Shown piece by piece: positions 60,962 through 64,000 of a DNA stretch of 64,000 nt. Source of the DNA: Gordonia terrae (GTDB lineage: Bacteria; Actinomycetota; Actinomycetes; Mycobacteriales; Mycobacteriaceae). The translations under genes were made by a program, and so were the position numbers. The DNA is taken from positions 1,116,001 to 1,180,000 of the forward strand of contig NZ_CP016594.1 of the NCBI RefSeq assembly GCF_001698225.1. The letters run 5' to 3'. Below the pieces are notes generated by a model. It did not search any database. It was not told the DNA's origin and worked only from the letters and a program-made list of their open reading frames with translations. The first letter of the stretch is position 1. The number at the start of each line of letters is the position of its first letter.

Positions 60962-61765
60962 TCACCCGAACTCCCACACCGACGGAGGGTCGGCGGCGAG
61001 GAACGACAGGACGAGCGGGTTGAACAACTCGGGTGACTCCACCGGCAGGATGTGGGTACCCGGGATGACCGCCAGCCGTCCGCGCGGCAACGTCCGGGCG
61101 AGTTCCAGCGCGTGTTCGAGGCGGACGAGACCGCGGTCGGCGACCACCACGAGCGTGGGCACCTCGACCCCCGCAAACCCGGCGACGTCACACTCCGGTT
61201 CGGTCGTCAGCATCCGCGCCGCCTTGTCGAAGACCGTGTCGAAGTGCTCGGGACCGTCGGGTGAGGTGGTGTCGTAATAGATCCGCAGGTAGTCCATCGT
61301 GACCGGATCGCGCCGCGTGACCTGGTCGATGAAGGCGTCGGCGGTCCGGCCTGCGGCGTTGAGGTAACCACCGACGACGACCAGCCGCGCGACCAGGTCC
61401 GGCCGCTCGCGGGCGACGAGCAACGCGACGGCGGCGCCGTCGGCCCATCCCACCAGATGGGCCGGTCGGCCCACGACACTCTCGAGATAGACGATCGTGC
61501 GTTCGACGATTCGCTCGATGCTGAAGTCGCCCGGGATGTCGGGGCTGTGACCGTGACCGGACCGTTCGGGCACGAACAACTGCCGGCCGGCATCGAGGAA
61601 CGCGGGGATCTGGGTTCCCCACGAGGACGCCGAGGCGAACAGGCCGTGGAGCAGCACCGTCGGCGGGCCATACGCCTCGCCCGCCGTGAAGTGCCAGATC
61701 GTCGCGTCGGCGATGTCGACGTAAACGCCGCCGTCGACGTGTTCGCCGGCGTGAACCTGTCGCAT
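60962..61765 (-). CDS. Alpha/beta-hydrolase-fold protein with altered nucleophile
   Basis: 267 aa; ATG 61765 with GAGGGAGC upstream. Alpha/beta-hydrolase layout: TVLLHGLFASASSWGTQIP near residue 35, VPERSGHGHSPD near 65, VVVADRGLVRLEH (acid) near 208 and IPGTHILPVESP (His) near 234. The nucleophile elbow reads LVGWADGAAVAL instead of G-x-S-x-G: the serine position is Ala (codon GCC, one change from TCC). It may be a pseudo-hydrolase or use another residue. Convergent with the carboxylesterase gene, 3 bp between the stops. Confidence 0.85.
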   Translation of the reverse strand: MRQVHAGEHVDGGVYVDIADATIWHFTAGEAYGPPTVLLHGLFASASSWGTQIPAFLDAGRQLFVPERSGHGHSPDIPGDFSIERIVERTIVYLESVVGRPAHLVGWADGAAVALLVARERPDLVARLVVVGGYLNAAGRTADAFIDQVTRRDPVTMDYLRIYYDTTSPDGPEHFDTVFDKAARMLTTEPECDVAGFAGVEVPTLVVVADRGLVRLEHALELARTLPRGRLAVIPGTHILPVESPELFNPLVLSFLAADPPSVWEFG

Positions 61766-62010
61766 CGCGCTCCCTCGAGTTCGCCGGACACCTCGACCTG
61801 CAGGACATGGTCCCAGAGTCGGGTGGCGGTTCGTGGCGTCGTTCCCGAATCGACATGGCATCGATCCACCGGGTGCACCCACCGGCCCGAGCGCGCGACG
61901 TGGGGATCGGGAGCGCGGTCGCGCGAAAATATGTGCCACCACGTTCGGTGCGATAGGTTCTTACGGGGTGGAACTGGGTCGGGCAACGGGGGTCACTCGG
62001 AGGGTGACAT

Positions 62011-63972
62011 ATGCACGTGTCCTGGAGATTCCGCGCGCGCGGGCACGCGGCGCGACGTCGCGGGCCGGCGGTACTGCTGGCCGGCCTGTTGCTGGCCGGT
62101 GTCGCATCGGTGGGGGCATGGACGGCCCCGCAGGCCGATGCGGCGCCCGGTGATCCGCCTGCGCCGCTGAGCCTTCGGGATCTCGGCTCGTCGTCGACCA
62201 TCGCGTTCCCCGGTCAGCAGGGCGAGGTGAGCCTGTCGCTGGCCGTCCCGCCGAATCTGACGCCGACCGAGTTGCGTGGTGTCACGCAGTATCCCGCGTT
62301 CGTCACCGGTGGGAACATCGACGTGCTGCAGGACAACCGGTTGATCTCCCGAACGCCGATCAATCCGACTGTGAACTCGCCGATCTCGCTGTCGTTGCGC
62401 GGAGTGCGCGTGGAGCGCAACGCCGCTGACATCGTGCTACGGACCTATCTGCGCACCGCGGGCTCATGCCTGTTCGATCCCGACTCGGGCCTGCGCATCC
62501 AGAACGCCACGGTCACCTACGGCGGCCGGGAGGCCGAGCCGAACAGCGTCGCCGAGTTCCTGCCGCCGGTCCTGCGCAAGCTGACCATCTTCGTGCCCGC
62601 CGACGTCCGGCCCGCCGAGGGCGCTGCCGCGGTCTCGCTCGCCACCGCGGTGGTCGCGAATTACGGTGCGGCGACGGTGGAGATCGAGACCGGGTCGCTG
62701 CCCCGTGGTGTCGCGGCACCCACCGAGGAGATCGAGCCGCTCGAACGACAGGTGGTCATCAACTCGGACCTCCCCGACGGCCTGAGCCTCGGCCCGGGTG
62801 CCGGCTGGCCGGTGTTGCGTATCGGCGGCAACGAGGACGAACTCGCCACCCAGGTCGACTTCCTCACCTCCGATCTGTCGTCGATCGCCGTCAGCTCCGC
62901 AGCGGTCGCCGGACCGCCCTTTGCCGCACCGCAACTCGCGCCCGAGGTGACCACACTGGCCGAACTGGGCGTCGGAGACCAGCGCGTCTCCGCGACGGGC
63001 TGGCCGACCATCTCGTTCGGGATCGACCAGACCCGCCTGGGACGGCCGTCCAAGAACATCCGGATGCAGTTGAAGGGCACCTACACCCCGATGGGTGGTC
63101 AGATCGCGGTGTCGATCGGTGACCGGGTGATCGCGTCCTGGCCCGCGGATGCCTCCGGCAGCTATGACGCATGGGTCGACGTACCCGCCGACCTGCTCAC
63201 GCGGTACACCGAGGTCACCGTCACCTACAACCACGGCGACGTCGGCGAACAATGCGGAACGGGAGTGCGTAGCTCGCTGAGCCTGGATTCCTCCGGCGAG
63301 GTGCGATCCGAGGTCGCCGACCCGCCGAGGCCGCCTGGGTTCGCGTCGCTGCCACAGGCCCTGATGCCGCGCAACTCGCTGGCCTGGACGACCGGTGATG
63401 TCGATGACGTGGCCCGCGCCGTGGCGCTCATGTCCGGCCTGCAGCGACTGTCGGCGGTGCGCCTCGGCGTCGACGTGGTGCCGCTCGACGACGCGATGTC
63501 CTCGTCCGCGCCGGCCGTCGTCATCGCGGCCGACGGCGAGGGACTGCCCGACCTCTCGCTCCCGGTGACCGCCGACGGCGGCACGGTCTCGGTGCTCAAT
63601 CCCGACGGTCAGCGCGCCGAGGTCCTGCTCTCGCCGACCGTGCGTTTCGGCTCACTACAGGTGGCGCGCGACGCCGGACGTACAGTCCTCGTCGCGACCT
63701 CGACCCGGGACGCCGCCGACCTCGATGCCCTGCTCGACTGGCTGGCCGCCGACCCCGATCGCTGGCCGTCACTGAACGGGGACGCCCTCCTGCAGGTGTC
63801 CGGTCAGGAACCGGTCCTGGTGGTCGACGACAACGCGCAGGACTCGGAATCATCGGCAGGCGGCACGTCGTGGGTGGCGTTCGCCGTGGTCGGGGTGGGC
63901 ATCGTGGTGGTGGCCGCCGTCGCCGCGACCCTCGTCCTGCGCCGCCGTCGGCACCGGACCGCCGAGGGCTGA
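62011..63972 (+). CDS. BcsB-like cell-envelope protein
   Basis: 653 aa. A signal peptide (RRRGPAVLLAGLLLAGVASV, cleavage around QADAAPG), two similar carbohydrate-binding-like halves (ADIVLRTYLRTAGSCLFDPD near 130; VTVTYNHGDVGEQCGTGVRS near 410), and one C-terminal membrane helix followed by a basic end (TLVLRRRRHRTAEG). Length, layout and motifs match cellulose-synthase regulatory subunit B (BcsB)-like proteins that work with a processive glycosyltransferase. I infer a role in exopolysaccharide export. A partner glycosyltransferase would be expected just downstream, beyond the window. Confidence 0.75.
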   Translation: MHVSWRFRARGHAARRRGPAVLLAGLLLAGVASVGAWTAPQADAAPGDPPAPLSLRDLGSSSTIAFPGQQGEVSLSLAVPPNLTPTELRGVTQYPAFVTGGNIDVLQDNRLISRTPINPTVNSPISLSLRGVRVERNAADIVLRTYLRTAGSCLFDPDSGLRIQNATVTYGGREAEPNSVAEFLPPVLRKLTIFVPADVRPAEGAAAVSLATAVVANYGAATVEIETGSLPRGVAAPTEEIEPLERQVVINSDLPDGLSLGPGAGWPVLRIGGNEDELATQVDFLTSDLSSIAVSSAAVAGPPFAAPQLAPEVTTLAELGVGDQRVSATGWPTISFGIDQTRLGRPSKNIRMQLKGTYTPMGGQIAVSIGDRVIASWPADASGSYDAWVDVPADLLTRYTEVTVTYNHGDVGEQCGTGVRSSLSLDSSGEVRSEVADPPRPPGFASLPQALMPRNSLAWTTGDVDDVARAVALMSGLQRLSAVRLGVDVVPLDDAMSSSAPAVVIAADGEGLPDLSLPVTADGGTVSVLNPDGQRAEVLLSPTVRFGSLQVARDAGRTVLVATSTRDAADLDALLDWLAADPDRWPSLNGDALLQVSGQEPVLVVDDNAQDSESSAGGTSWVAFAVVGVGIVVVAAVAATLVLRRRRHRTAEG

Positions 63973-63977
63973 TCGCC

Positions 63978-64000
63978 GTGCCCGAGGCGTCTGCGACGAC
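63978..64000 (+). CDS. Possible start of the next gene (partial)
   Basis: GTG at 63978, 5 bp after the BcsB-like stop, opens a frame reading VPEASAT to the window end. Too short to identify; if real, it is co-transcribed and could be the BcsA-like partner. Confidence 0.25.

Overview
The window is high-GC, gene-dense actinobacterial DNA. Gene content points to Mycobacteriales, most likely Gordonia or a close relative. The evidence is a type VII secretion ATPase (EccA), an antigen-85-type mycolyltransferase-like esterase, MhuD, CarD, DisA, PapA-type acyltransferases, KstR-like operators, and gene order shared with Mycobacterium tuberculosis. No rRNA, tRNA, CRISPR array, prophage or insertion sequence was recognised. 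All names rest on reading motifs and recalling families; no search was run.

Layout. 1-2.75 kb: a leftward echA13-fadE17-fadE18-like acyl-CoA degradation operon with a KstR2-like operator. 2.8-3.3 kb: a wrecked DHFR-like gene beside palindromic and tandem repeats. 3.3-8.6 kb: a secreted protein, an IclR regulator, and divergent sulfate-assimilation genes (cysD-cysNC, cysQ). 8.6-11.6 kb: a membrane protein, a lipoprotein, a 28-bp tandem repeat and an orphan eccA. 11.8-27.9 kb: a purine block in M. tuberculosis Rv0803-Rv0812 order (purL ... Rv0807-like, purF, purM, DUF3073, ygfZ, pabC). It is interrupted by CD225, DUF2752, GDPD, a KstR-boxed reductase, a DUF222-HNH protein, a zinc-free L36 gene with a Zur box, a GCS2 ligase and a MOSC protein. 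28.1-34.2 kb: cytochrome bd oxidase and its exporter (cydABDC). 34.4-37.1 kb: a KstR-boxed aldehyde dehydrogenase, a LON-domain protein and mhuD.

37-58.5 kb follows M. tuberculosis Rv3592-Rv3579c: mhuD, hydrolase, mutY, canB, Rv3587c-like, disA, radA, lpqE, carD, ispD, ispF, then cysS and rlmB. Between ispF and cysS sits about 8.4 kb of accessory DNA: a glycosyltransferase, four condensation-fold (HxxxD) acyltransferases and a secreted antigen-85-like esterase, with an IdeR/DtxR-like iron box. This looks like an undescribed acylated-glycolipid locus and is the most interesting part of the window. 58.5-64 kb: pxpA, a type-B carboxylesterase, an alpha/beta hydrolase whose nucleophile serine is alanine, and a BcsB-like envelope protein.

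Regulatory themes. Many genes have a TAnnnT -10 hexamer 6-8 nt before the start codon, as expected for leaderless mRNAs. Candidate repressor sites for lipid (KstR/KstR2), zinc (Zur), iron (IdeR) and BlaI-type regulators sit over or beside such promoters. A dispersed palindromic repeat family marks several gene borders and may have entered purL in frame.
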